This document shows, in pieces, positions 1-10,030 of a DNA stretch of 16,411 nucleotides. The DNA comes from Saccoglossus kowalevskii (lineage: Eukaryota > Hemichordata > Enteropneusta > Harrimaniidae): positions 116,653 to 133,063 of the forward strand of contig NW_003147280.1 of assembly GCF_000003605.2 (NCBI RefSeq), in the 5' to 3' direction. Position 1 is the first letter of the stretch. The number at the start of each line of letters is the position of its first letter. The position numbers and the translations under genes are program-made. The notes beneath the pieces are model-generated. The model saw only the letters and a list, made by a program, of their open reading frames with translations. It was not told where the DNA came from and made no database searches.

Positions 1-970
1 CACATTATTTACCCTGCTGTGTATTTGGTGTTATTTACTTGCCATGTTAGCAAAGACTATGATTTTTAAAATAATCATCACCCTTGTATGTTTGAACAAA
101 AGAAGTAAACTGTAGAATGTTTTTAAAAAATAAATGTTATACTGGTATAAGCACATTGTATCATAGTGACAAAGTGAATCATACAATCAGTGGAACTCCC
201 ACGGACCAGAAAAGCTTTAAGTCGTTGGATCGGGATGTGAACCAATTAACATACACCAAAAGCAACTTTCACACCACTCATTCATTTTTTTTCAGGACTA
301 CAATCAAACATCTTGGTAAAGGTTAACCTTCACTGGCCATTTATCTATGCTTACAGAGAGTACAAATAATAACTGAAAGTTTTATAAAATACATCAATTT
401 ACAGTCATGGAAATAATAAAATTTGTTGGCTTAGTAGATGGTAATTTTCACAAATCTCAGACACATTGCAAAGTTGAAATCTCAAATATATGGAAGCTTG
501 AACAAAATAGAATATGTCACAATAATAATGTATGTTACCATCAGTGAGTGAGTTTTGATAATTATTTAGTATAATTATTTGTAGACCAGTTGACAAAAAG
601 TTAAACTGAAAATGAGTGTTCTATTCTACAAAGCTTGTTAGAATCACCTAGACTTTTTAAAATAGTATAGAAACAAAGATTTTTCTGTGTAATAAAATGT
701 TACATCTTTGTTATATACAAAAACAACAAATCCATAGAAACAGTCTGCCCCGCCCTCATAAGCAATTATTTACATTAATTAAAGATGCATTTCCATTTTG
801 TTTGTTTTATATGCAGAACACATCCCACTTATTTGAAATACTGGCTAGCCTGCATTGAATATTGTGATATTTAATAATCAAATCAAACACACTTTCATTG
901 TTGTAATCACTCAAAGCCACTTTCTAAATTTTTTTGTTGGAAAAGATTTTTCATAAATTGTACTGAAACC
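1..970. other. No gene recognised
   Basis: AT-rich DNA without a convincing exon on either strand. The short open stretches here (for example 117-326 plus and 405-596 minus) have low-complexity translations and no recognisable domain or splice context. It could be intergenic or part of an intron of a gene lying to the left; nothing in the sequence decides this. Confidence 0.5.
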
Positions 971-974
971 TTAA

Positions 975-2711
975 AGTGCCTGTGCAATGCCCACCCTCAC
1001 GTTTTCCATTTTAGATCTGTGTTCCACTGAAATGGGCAGTTATTGATTTTTTTGCTGAAAATGATTACTTGTATCCAAGTAAATTTGGGCTATTTCTCGT
1101 GTTGTAGCCACGCCCACCAATCCTGAAACGGTCGACTGTTTCCGGATTTCCGACTCTCGCCGAAAGTGCGCCACCAAATGCCAAAATGTGAGAGGAAGTC
1201 ATACCCCTGAGCCGTAATAACACTGGTCATTCAGTATACTTTTAAACGATATACATTTTCCAGTCGGCGTTTTTTTTCTTTCTTTTTTTTTGTCTATTTT
1301 CCTTTTTTTTGAGAGAGAGTTTTTAGATGTTGTGTTGTGGGCAGTTGCAGTGAAACATATAGTCATAGTGTAAGTATTCACATGTTTCTAAGCGATCCGA
1401 AGGTGCGACATCAGTGGACGAAAGCCATTTAACCTCAGAATCCTTTTTTTGGAAAAACTGTCCTCGTCCATGAAAAAAACAACTAGGTTTAAAGAGAAAC
1501 GCCGACAACATAAACCTGGCGCAACACTTTTGAAAGAAATAGATTCCGGACTATGATCACCGAGGCGGATTTCAGAAAAGAGAGAGACGTCCGGCAAGTG
1601 TTTCAAATGAGTTGACTTTTTTTGTGATCGTGATTATCGTTTTATAAAGACCATTTAGTCCCTGTTGAGTAAAAGGTAGCAATAATTTCGACAGTGACAC
1701 GCAAACGAAGTGTCAGACAAACAGGAAATTACACAACCCTTACACACAGCTAATTGTTTTCATTTTCGAAGGCTAAAAGTTTCTGAATTGTTTGGTGATT
1801 GGTGTTGAATGTTGAATTCACACATCTGTTCTTTTTTTACCTCCATGCTTGCAGCTTGATCTGCGTAATAATTTATGAAATAAGAATCCGGGCTTGGTCA
1901 ATGTGTTTCCACCAAATAAAGTTTTAATATGATGTTATAATTATGACAATCACGCCATGGATCACGCTAACTCGAATCCACTCTGAATTTATCTGTATGT
2001 GTGTCGACCTCGATTATTTTTGTTATCCAATTAAACGTCGCTTTTAGCGCACTTGCCTTTGTCCTGACCCAACGCGCTCACCTATTTCAACAAAATTTCA
2101 ATTTATTTCCACGCGGCTGTCATTTATTTAGTAACTGTGATTTGTCGTTTTTTTTTAATTATCCAGACGATCAATGAAATAAAACAGTGTAGGTAGTGAC
2201 GTGCCTAGTAACCTGCTAAATAACGAGATAATTCCAACGTCAAACTCTATTTTGTCCAGCGACAGTGTACAAACGTGTGCCGCTGACGATCACGGTGACC
2301 AGCTACACCAGAACGAACATATTTCGCATCTAACCCAACCCCATGCAACAAAAATTTATACTATGTGTTCATTATGGTCCATTCTTTCTCGACGAACAAG
2401 TACATAAGTGAAAATGTAGTCAAAGACGAGAAAACTGCAGAAGGAATTTGACTTATTTACACGTATCGGCAATGCAAGCTGCCATGCGACTTCCCCTTCT
2501 GACGTCACAAGAGGAATTTCTGTATGCAAATAAGAAGCTAATGAGGAGCCTCGTTTTAAAATACACAAAAATAAAGTTGCCGTAGATTGAGTTTGAAACA
2601 CATTTTTTTACCTTAAAAAAATAATTCATGCTTAGAAACATAAAAATTAATAATATTTTTGTATCAATGGATAATTTTAGGCGTGAAAATAGCAGCCATT
2701 TCACAGGCACT
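975..2711. mobile_element. Putative TTAA-flanked TIR element (non-autonomous)
   Basis: The segment is bounded by inverted copies of AGTGCCTGTG followed by C/A and AATG: 975-989 on the plus strand and 2711-2697 on the minus strand, 14 of 15 positions matching. Each copy is directly flanked by TTAA (971-974 and 2712-2715), the target duplication used by TTAA-specific DNA transposons such as piggyBac and Kolobok. The interior is visibly richer in CpG than the surrounding sequence. No transposase-sized open frame is present, so if it is one element it is non-autonomous. The alternative is two independent fragments of one repeat family in opposite orientation. It ends about 130 bp beyond the ANGEL stop codon, on its 3' side. 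Confidence 0.45.
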
Positions 2712-2780
2712 TTAAGCATTTACAATGTACCAGGGATCAGTCAGAAGATGTCTGCAGATCATACAAAGTAGGAATGCAAC

Positions 2781-2786
2781 TTTAAT
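2781..2786 (-). terminator. Candidate polyadenylation signal for ANGEL
   Basis: ATTAAA on the minus strand, about 55 nt after the ANGEL stop codon at 2839-2841. It is the commonest variant of AATAAA and no AATAAA is closer. It would give a short 3' UTR ending before the neighbouring TIR element at 2711. Confidence 0.4.
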
Positions 2787-2838
2787 ATTATTTCCATATA
2801 AACAGTTTTTCATTTTAAAATATATAATGAATGTTTCT

Positions 2839-5800
2839 TTAATCTTCTTGTAAAAGAAACTTAGCTTGTAATGAAAAATGGTCCGAGGATATCATTCTAT
2901 TTGGCAATCCTCCCATTTTGTTGGCTTTACTGTCGGAGAATAAAGCTAGTTTACCTAATAACTTCAATGGTCCTTCATAGCGTTCATAAAACGTCCTTGT
3001 TCGGCCATGCTTTTGTTCCTCCCTACGACGAGCAGTCAATGAATAAAAGATATAATCCAATGTACAGTTTGTTTTGTCATGATTCGTCGTGACTTCATTC
3101 TCTCGATTCTCAGTTCGATGAGTGTACACAGATCTAAAGTTGAAATCATGTTTTATTGTTTCTGAGAAAGTATACCGTGGTTTGACTTCTTGCCAGCCAT
3201 CACCATCTGTAAAAGATGATATAGTAATAAAACATTTACTTTTAAATTAATATTAATATTGGCTCAAGTTTAATTAAAGTTTTATTGTTGGTGAAAATTG
3301 ATTCCTATTTTTTAGTAACTTTACTTGGCCAAAAAATAAATCTGAAAGTTACAGCATTCAAAAGTTACACTGATTTAAACCCAATTATTGCACTGTTTAT
3401 TGGCAAAGTTACTGCTCAAATTCTGCTTTAGTTATTTTTAACCTTTTTTCATTGTTTTTCTGCAGCATCATAATACAAAAGTAAAACTGTTGGTACAGTT
3501 AGTAATGAGATGCAGTACAACTGATGGATTTCACATATATCTCAGTACATAACAATGTGACAAACACACATGATAGAATTTACAACTCATACACAAATGT
3601 AAATTGTGTACCTTTCTTTTTCTTTTGTCTCCTTTCTTCCACCACTTCAACATATTTACATGCATCTGTGATGCCCATACAGCGTGGCCATAGTGGATAT
3701 GGTAAGACGTCACCGTGCCATCCTCTATGCTGTCCAGATACTGTACTTGTCTGTGTACCAGTGTATTTCAACATGCCTGATATGAATCTGTAAAGCGGTG
3801 AGTACGGAATACTGTTCATGTCTCCACACAGTAAAGTAGGACAGTATACAGGCCTACCATTATGAGTGGTTCTCCGCAGAGCTAGCTTATCAATCTCAGC
3901 AAATAGCACAGCCAACTGAGCAAGTTTCACATCACCACGTTTAGGATTGAACAGAAGGTGGGTGTTGGCGACACAGATACGTTGATGTGATGATGTGTTG
4001 ACTTTTGGTTTGAGTAGCACAATCACACCAACATTATCTCTGTTTAGGAGATATACACCAGGTTTGTAATACTGAATCAGTCTGTAAGTTTCTAATTCAA
4101 ACTGAGATGTGAGGAAAAATGTAGCACAGCCATCATGTTTGTCTCCCGTTCTTCGCTTGAATACACCTTCATATCCTGTTAAAGAACAATGAAATAATGT
4201 TGACAAATGAATACTATAATTTCAGTATTATACTATTTCCATGAACAAAATATCAAAATATCATCATCAAATTATTGTATAATTAATTTTCTTATTTTGT
4301 GACAATGGAACTAATTAACACATTCAGTACTGAGGTGTGGGGAGAACACCAAGTCAGTCGGTTCAATGAAATATGTGTCTCACCTAGAAGGGCAAGTTGT
4401 GGTTGATAGAATGTTTGGAAATGTTCTTCTTGAACTTCCTGAAGGCACAAAATCTGAAAAACATGAGATTGACAATGTTACCGACGCTGGAGGTTAATAT
4501 AATAAACTTCACTATCGCTATTTTACATATTCAGTGTCCTGTTGATTTACACTTACATCAGCTTGCAATTCTTTGATTTCTTTCATCAAATTATTCTTAC
4601 GATATTCCCACTTCAAAATATCCTCATTACAGTGTGGATACAGAAACATGTTCATTTCAATCAATCTTTGGGCAAGCACGTTGTATGACATTATGCTGAA
4701 CTCTATTCCAGGTTTTCTTTTCCTGATGTGTTCCTTTCCTATATCAGTATAAATCCAGTCTCTCCTGTAGAATTCAGGGTTATTAACTGCACTGTCATCA
4801 CCTTAACAGTAAATAACAACATAGAGTTGCACAATCGATTAGGAAAACAAATTCTTGTGACAGTTTAGATCATTACTAGTACCGTACTACACAAGTGATT
4901 TAGAATGTGTCTATTCACAGTCCCTCTATCCCCGGTCTGGAAACGACTAGCGCTCTTTTGTCTCGAACCGCGGTGCGGGTAAACAAACCGTTCACACGCG
5001 GGCCGAGAGAGTCAGGAAGTCAGACAGATTACAATACCGTCAAAATATTAGTTAAAATCGGAAAATTTACCGTCGTGCAAAGCGATACCTCATTGTATGA
5101 CTTCACTTTGACTTCAAATTCGGGCAACCACAACGTAAACAAACATGTAAACAAAATTATCACTATGAAATTTGGGGTTTTTTAACAGTGATGCGCATCA
5201 AAACCAGCCTACCAACTCATAAACATCCAGTTCCTGCAATGCAAAGATTAATATCGGGAATTATGTTCATTTTCTAGTTTTAATAGGGAAAAAAACTTTG
5301 CGTGCCAACATGCTGACATCGCTATACAAATCTTGTCAAAATGGCGTCGTTCATGTTAACGTAGTCGATCAAAAAACTGGTGATATTTCTGATTCTTGGG
5401 GGTTCATGACAGTTCAAATCAACTATACAACAACTAATGACTTTTTTCTATGCAAAAGTATATAACAATGCTTCACTGTTTGTATATAAATGATTTTTTG
5501 AGCACAGAATTGAGTACATTGTCATTTCAAAACATCGCCATTTGCATTTACGATCTAAAAAGCATCCATAAAAGTCGCTCAATTTAACATTAATAAAATG
5601 TGGTGTGACAAATAACAAATCAGCCCACCAATTTTTAATGATATGTTTCGATCATAAAATGTCAAAATCGAAGACAAATATTGGTTTAGCGCCGAGAAGT
5701 ATGGTAAATAGAATAGAGTTCATTTCAATCACCCCAAAATCGAAAACGACAAATATCTGGGTAAAGGTATGAAAATTTGTTGCGAAAATGTGTCGCTGCT

Positions 5801-7083
5801 GGTAAAATAGATGAAATAAAGAACTACTCGCCGGCTAAAATATGACCTTATACAGATATCCTGATGAAAAAATTATGTGAAAAAGCATGAATTCTGGAAT
5901 AAACAACCAAGTTGTAAAAAAATACATAACACTGACGATGTCAAAAATAGTGGCTGGCTGCGTACTGATCACGTGACAATGCTTTGCCCATACCCGCAAT
6001 GCACCTTTGCCAGGGAAGGAGACCAACTCACACCTAATACAAATACAATGACCGTTTCCAGACCGGGGATAGAGGGACTGTGGTCTATTCTATTTCAGGT
6101 CTCCTAGTGTTAATCTGTATGTATATAGATTCAATTAAAACTGAAACACAATAAGCAAATCATGATTGCTTATTTCATGTCTACATGAGAGGTTGTCACT
6201 ATTTTGGGTTGCAATTGAAAGCAGTTTGATCTGGATGTTTGCTCAAATAATAGACTTTACCACTTGATTCCACCATGCCAATGATTCTCACATGTCTTAT
6301 TGACGTACAATAGTGAACAATTCTAGTGCAACTTTCTTCGTTTCCCAATACTCTTATCAAAATATATTAGAGAGGCAAGTTGAATAAAAAATACATACTC
6401 TCTGCACCACTTGAATTCTGAGCACTCTTCACAGACACATTGCCATGTCTTCTCCCATGGTGACTTGGGACTGATTTCAATGACAGTTCCCTACTGAATA
6501 TATCAGTACCAGTGGAAGTGTCTCTTACAGACTGTCTACTTGAAAACAGTGTAGCTGGTTTAATGTTGTGCATCTCTGGTTGCATTGCGCTGCTGTCATG
6601 TGCTGGCTGTTGTTGTTGACATTCTGTTTGTATTGCATTTTGTGATGATTGAGTACAGACAGAGCTTGATATGGAAACACGAGGTCTTGTGGCTGCAGGA
6701 ATGTTACGCTTGTCTGAAGCCGAATCTTGTCGTGTCCGCTTCCTCATATTTGATTCACTGGATACTTGTGTACTTGCAGCAGAATATATTTGATATGGTG
6801 ATCTAACAAAAGTATTCGTCAGTGTATTTGACACAAACCTATAGACTGGTTGAACTGATGCAGTTCTTATTGGGGGACGCATTGCCAATGTTCCGAGAGA
6901 TGTAGTGGGAGAACTTCGTCTGTAAATCGGTACTCCAGGAGTTGTTGGTATGGTTGAATGCAGTGCTAGCAACGGTGGCGCTGAGAAAGGCTGATTTGTA
7001 ACGATGCTGTTTGATCTAATCTGTTGACAATTTTGGTTCCACATTAATCTGAACTGGGGAGAATTCCACGGCCATGCTGCCAT
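2839..7083 (-). CDS. ANGEL1/2-family EEP-fold RNA enzyme, 5 exons, 643 aa
   Basis: Coding exons are 7083-6399, 4801-4557, 4453-4384, 4175-3612 and 3206-2839; every intron is GT-AG and the joins keep one frame of 643 aa. The start is fixed by an in-frame TAA six bases upstream and a good context (A at -3, G at +4). Residues 1-228, all in exon 1, are Ser/Thr/Pro-rich with a basic patch RKRTRQ at 114-119 and are probably disordered. The endonuclease/exonuclease/phosphatase domain follows, with the expected motifs: MSYNVLAQ (N269), LQEV (E316), DGCATFF (D348), ANTHLLFNP (H406), CGDMNS (D452, N454), LDYIFYS (D572) and SSDH (H631). KRRTG at 341-344 and LLNRDNVG at 376-383 are typical of ANGEL rather than of CCR4/CNOT6 or nocturnin. 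Human ANGEL2 hydrolyses RNA 2',3'-cyclic phosphates; the same activity is inferred here. It could equally be a pre-duplication ancestor of ANGEL1 and ANGEL2. Confidence 0.93.
3315..3412. repeat. GTAACTTT / AAAGTTAC cluster in ANGEL intron 4
   Basis: GTAACTTT at 3315-3322 is followed by three inverted copies AAAGTTAC at 3345-3352, 3361-3368 and 3405-3412. The outer pair extends into an imperfect inverted repeat (GTAACTTT...TTGGCC against TTGGCAAAGTTAC). It looks like a small decayed foldback repeat inside the 405-bp intron 4; no function can be assigned. Confidence 0.35.
4916..6082. mobile_element. Non-autonomous TIR DNA transposon in ANGEL intron 1
   Basis: A 1167-bp unit with 30-bp perfect terminal inverted repeats at 4916-4945 and 6053-6082, starting CACAGTCCCTCTATCCCC. 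It is flanked by identical 7-bp direct repeats GTCTATT at 4909-4915 and 6083-6089, a textbook target-site duplication. The longest open frames inside are under 100 codons and match no transposase, so it must be mobilised in trans. It lies wholly within the 1597-bp first intron of ANGEL (6398-4802) and avoids both splice sites. The ends and duplication length do not settle the superfamily; P-like or hAT-like are possible, but hAT normally duplicates 8 bp. The perfect TIRs and higher CpG density suggest a fairly recent insertion. Confidence 0.85.
4979..5155 (+). promoter_or_regulatory. Three forkhead-type sites inside the transposon
   Basis: GTAAACAAA occurs exactly three times, at 4979-4987, 5135-5143 and 5147-5155, the last two 12 bp apart. 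The string contains the FOX-family consensus GTAAACA. They lie in the left quarter of the transposon in ANGEL intron 1. In an AT-rich genome this may be chance, so the regulatory reading is only a possibility. Confidence 0.25.
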
Positions 7084-7540
7084 TCTTTACGTAATCCGTT
7101 GAGAAAATAATGTCATAGAAAGACAGTTTTGATACTTTGTTGAGTGGTGATAAATTGACACCATGAATATACTAGTAGTGTACCAACGTTCTACATAGTA
7201 TCTTACATCCGACATGTGACCGGTATGTTGCCATACGTGTACATGTACCTGTATCAGGATGTGGTCAGGTCCATTACAAAAACATATCAGTAGTGTTATG
7301 TGAGAAGATTGATATTTTAAATATCGCGTTGTATCTGATATGACGTTTCACAAGATATTACTTGATATTACCAATATAACAACTTTAACGTACGAAGTCA
7401 GCCATCTTGTGTACAAATCCCGAATGTATAATTTATCGCGATACCTACATTGGTGGCGTGTTTCACAATAATAAAGCAGCTAACCACAGGAGTGTGATCT
7501 AACCACAGTTCGTTGAGGGACTGTGATCTAACATACAAGC
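7084..7540. promoter_or_regulatory. Bidirectional promoter region ANGEL / GEMIN6
   Basis: This 457-bp interval separates the two divergent start codons and must hold both transcription starts unless an unseen non-coding first exon exists. It contains the 10-bp palindrome TATCGCGATA at 7434-7443, a second TATCGCG at 7322-7328, a YY1-like GCCATCTT at 7401-7408 (AAGATGGC on the other strand) and a TGACGT half-site near 7342. No TATA box is placed convincingly for either gene. Close to the GEMIN6 start TGTGATCTAAC is repeated (7493-7503 and 7522-7532), as is CTAACCACAG. This composition is typical of divergent housekeeping promoters; activity is inferred from position and motifs only. Confidence 0.65.
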
Positions 7541-9583
7541 ATGACAGCGAGTGAAAGCGGAGTGCCCACGCTGGGTGGTGATGAATTTCGACAACAAACC
7601 CCGAAAGAAATGATATTTTTCGTTCATAAATTAGTGGAGGTTGAAAGTATAGATGGCAAAATACATACAGGCTGGGTCCATACTATCGATCCTGTGTCTA
7701 AGAGGTGAGTAGAAAGGGACAGACCACGTTTATAATGGGGGGGGGGAGGGGAACTCTACTCCATGCAAGTTACAAGGCGGTTTTCCAAAGGTGACACAAT
7801 TTGTAATCAGACATATTCTAATTGCTTAAACTGAATTTATTATTTAACTTTAAATATTTAACAACAAATATCGGAAGGTTTAGTTGACAAATTTAAATGA
7901 CTTTTGTCAAATTTCACAACAATTTGCCAATTATGTAAATGAAGTGAATTTATTTATATATGACACTTTTTTAAAATAGAAATTTATACAATATTTATAA
8001 AACACATTGCCTGGAAGACCTTTGCGCTTCATTCAATTCCAAAGAATTCGCTTTCATTGCTGTAGAATTTAATTGTCACATTTTAAACCATTTGCAGATT
8101 ACCTTCAGGCACTTGATAAGTATCTTTAAATGTGTTTTTTTTAGCTGTCATTTATAAATATTTTATACAGTCGTCTGCCCAAGGTTTTCTGGAAAATGAG
8201 TGGGTGATTAGATTTTTTCCCCAACACAGTTATAATTCATTCTTTTTTTGTTCAAAAAAAATATGCGAGCGGCTCATTTTTACCATGCAGACCAGAAACA
8301 GATCTGTTTTAATTCAAAATGATGTCATTGGCATTTACAGTCCTATGTCCTGCATACAAATGGTCGAATTTACATTAAAATGGAGTTTACTTGGTTGGAG
8401 ATTGACTCCCACAATAAAATCAGAGATATGATTTGTGAATTATTAAAGATACTGACAGGTCACATACACTATTACTTGTAAAGTGTGCATGGGCTTTGGC
8501 ATTCATGTTTAGATGCTTAGATGCTTATTTTAGGAATCCATAAAAATAAATATGCAAAGAAATAAACTATATAGAAATCCTGAAATGACAATGTTGACTG
8601 TTAGATTTCTCCTGATTAGATTAAGATAGTGTGAATAGAAGATTTTGTGGAAACAAATTTTGGTATGATAGAATGATCACCTCTAGAGGGAATAGGCTAT
8701 TATTATCAACTTTTCAGCCAATTTTTAACCTTAGTTCCCAAGTGACATGTGAAGTGGTATATCCTTACTTGGCTCATGAAATTACGACCATAGAATACAT
8801 TGCACATCACTCAAATTACTTAACAAATTTTAAGACCCCACAAATGTCAGATATTATGAGGTTATTAGGAGAATACTATGCACAAAGACCGAATGGTGAT
8901 TATTTCAATCGAGATGAGTGTAGGTACTGCCTAAGTGTATACTTTGCAGTATCCGAATAATAACCTTATTATTATACACATTTTTCCATTTTACATATAA
9001 TGAAATATAACAGCCTGATATGCCATTGTGCACTGGTCTAATGCATTCACTAACAGGATTCTATTTCCGTCATGCACTATAGAGATTCTGTGATCAATAT
9101 AAACAAAGGAATGTGTTCAAATATGACATACACCTAATGCACAAGTCACGTCTGTAAAGTTTTCTATTGTTTTCAGTGTCAAATGAATAATACCTGTAAT
9201 GTTTATTATTTCTTAGTATTGTATTGGTGCAGTTTTCTGAAGATACATCTAATGAATGTACAGTAGTCATGGGACATGCTGTGAAAACTGTCAGGATATC
9301 CAGTGATGCTACAGAGCATGAAGATGAACTAGAGAGACTGTTCTCCAGAGAAACCAAAATAACCTTTACTAAGGAGGAGATACAAAGACGAAAAATTGAT
9401 TTGAAAGACTGGCTTGAGAAGAATCGACTACCAGTAACCATGTCAGGTGACCAGGAAGAACTGTTATCAGTATCTGATGCCTTGTTTATACAACCTCCGT
9501 ACACCTCAGATAACTGTATAAGTACTAACGAGATAATCCTTGGTCGGATACAGGCTCTGATAAAGTTAAAACCCAAAACATGA
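7541..9583 (+). CDS. Gem-associated protein 6 (GEMIN6), 2 exons, 176 aa
   Basis: Exons are 7541-7704 and 9217-9583, joined across a GT-AG intron (GTGAGT at 7705; TTTCTTAG before 9217) in one frame of 176 aa; the human protein is 167 aa. The ATG has A at -3 and an in-frame TAA 12 bases upstream. Residues about 20-95 form the Sm-like fold: GWVHTIDPVSKS at 44-55 runs straight across the splice into IVLVQF (56-61), then MGHAVKTV at 73-80. The C-terminal part has the family hallmarks LKDWLEKN (117-124), PP-Y at 148-150 and TNEIIL (158-163). Gemin6 pairs with Gemin7 inside the SMN complex, which assembles Sm cores on spliceosomal snRNAs in the cytoplasm and is found in nuclear gems. Divergent from ANGEL and probably sharing its promoter. 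Confidence 0.95.
7705..9216 (+). other. GEMIN6 intron 1
   Basis: A 1512-bp intron with GTGAGT donor and a TTTCTTAG acceptor, interrupting the Sm fold between residues 54 and 56 (split codon AG/T). About 32 bp after the donor there is a G-tract (ten G at 7737-7746, then A, then four G). The remainder is AT-rich. One open stretch, 8631-8960, translates to 109 residues but resembles no family and lies between donor and acceptor without its own promoter. Confidence 0.8.
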
Positions 9584-9626
9584 ACTGTTATTTATTGTAC
9601 TTAAATATGTTTTCAGTTTGTTTGCA

Positions 9627-9632
9627 ATTAAA
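9627..9632 (+). terminator. Candidate polyadenylation signal for GEMIN6
   Basis: ATTAAA on the plus strand, 44 nt after the GEMIN6 stop codon (TGA 9581-9583). No AATAAA lies nearer. This would give a very short 3' UTR. Confidence 0.4.
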
Positions 9633-9799
9633 AATATACCATTTATATGGACTGTGATTATTTGTTTCATAACATTTTAAACTTAGTTATTTCTCAGTGT
9701 ATTCCACAGACATTGGATCACTGGTAGACAAACATGTTTTTCAACCTACATTTAACCAGTTATTCATTATTTGTGTTGGTGACGATGTCTTGCTTGCAG

Positions 9800-10030
9800 A
9801 ATTGTGACCCCTCGTGTGCACAGCAAACAATCGGTGTCTTTGCAGTTAGCCTGTATGTGTGTGTGTGTGTGTACAACGTTGTTACAACTTCAATTTAACT
9901 TTACATCAACTTGTGACAATAGAACCTACATTGTCTACTGAGTGTTTATTTTTAGTGCATTTTTTACTCCCGTGTGCGAAGGACACAATGGGAGTCTTTG
10001 CAGTTAGTGCGTATGTATGTGTGTGTGTCC
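9800..10030. repeat. Duplicated terminal module ending in a GT microsatellite
   Basis: Two related blocks about 160 bp apart (about 9806-9875 and 9966-10028) share CTC(C)(C)GTGTGC, a short ACAA-containing spacer, GTCTTTGCAGTTAG and then a TGTG run. The second block leads directly into the repeat array to its right. It looks like a tandem duplication of the outer end of a repeat family, with the GT tract expanded in the first copy. Confidence 0.6.

Noticed and set aside
2201-2407. 68-codon frame in the TTAA-flanked segment
   Set aside because: It begins at GTG rather than ATG, has no domain and no splice context, and lies in a probable transposon.
3580-4206. Stand-alone 208-residue protein on the minus strand
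   Set aside because: It is ANGEL exon 4 (4175-3612) read through both flanking introns, not a separate gene.
4907-5185. Transposase remnant at the left end of the intronic element
   Set aside because: The frame begins in the target duplication, runs through the TIR, and shows no catalytic or DNA-binding motif.
8631-8960. 109-codon open frame inside GEMIN6 intron 1
   Set aside because: No recognisable domain and no promoter or splice evidence; GEMIN6 residues align continuously across the intron without it. A frame of this length is within chance for one strand of 16 kb.
9094-9576. 160-codon open frame on the minus strand
   Set aside because: It is antisense to GEMIN6 exon 2, which is clearly the coding strand by its family motifs.
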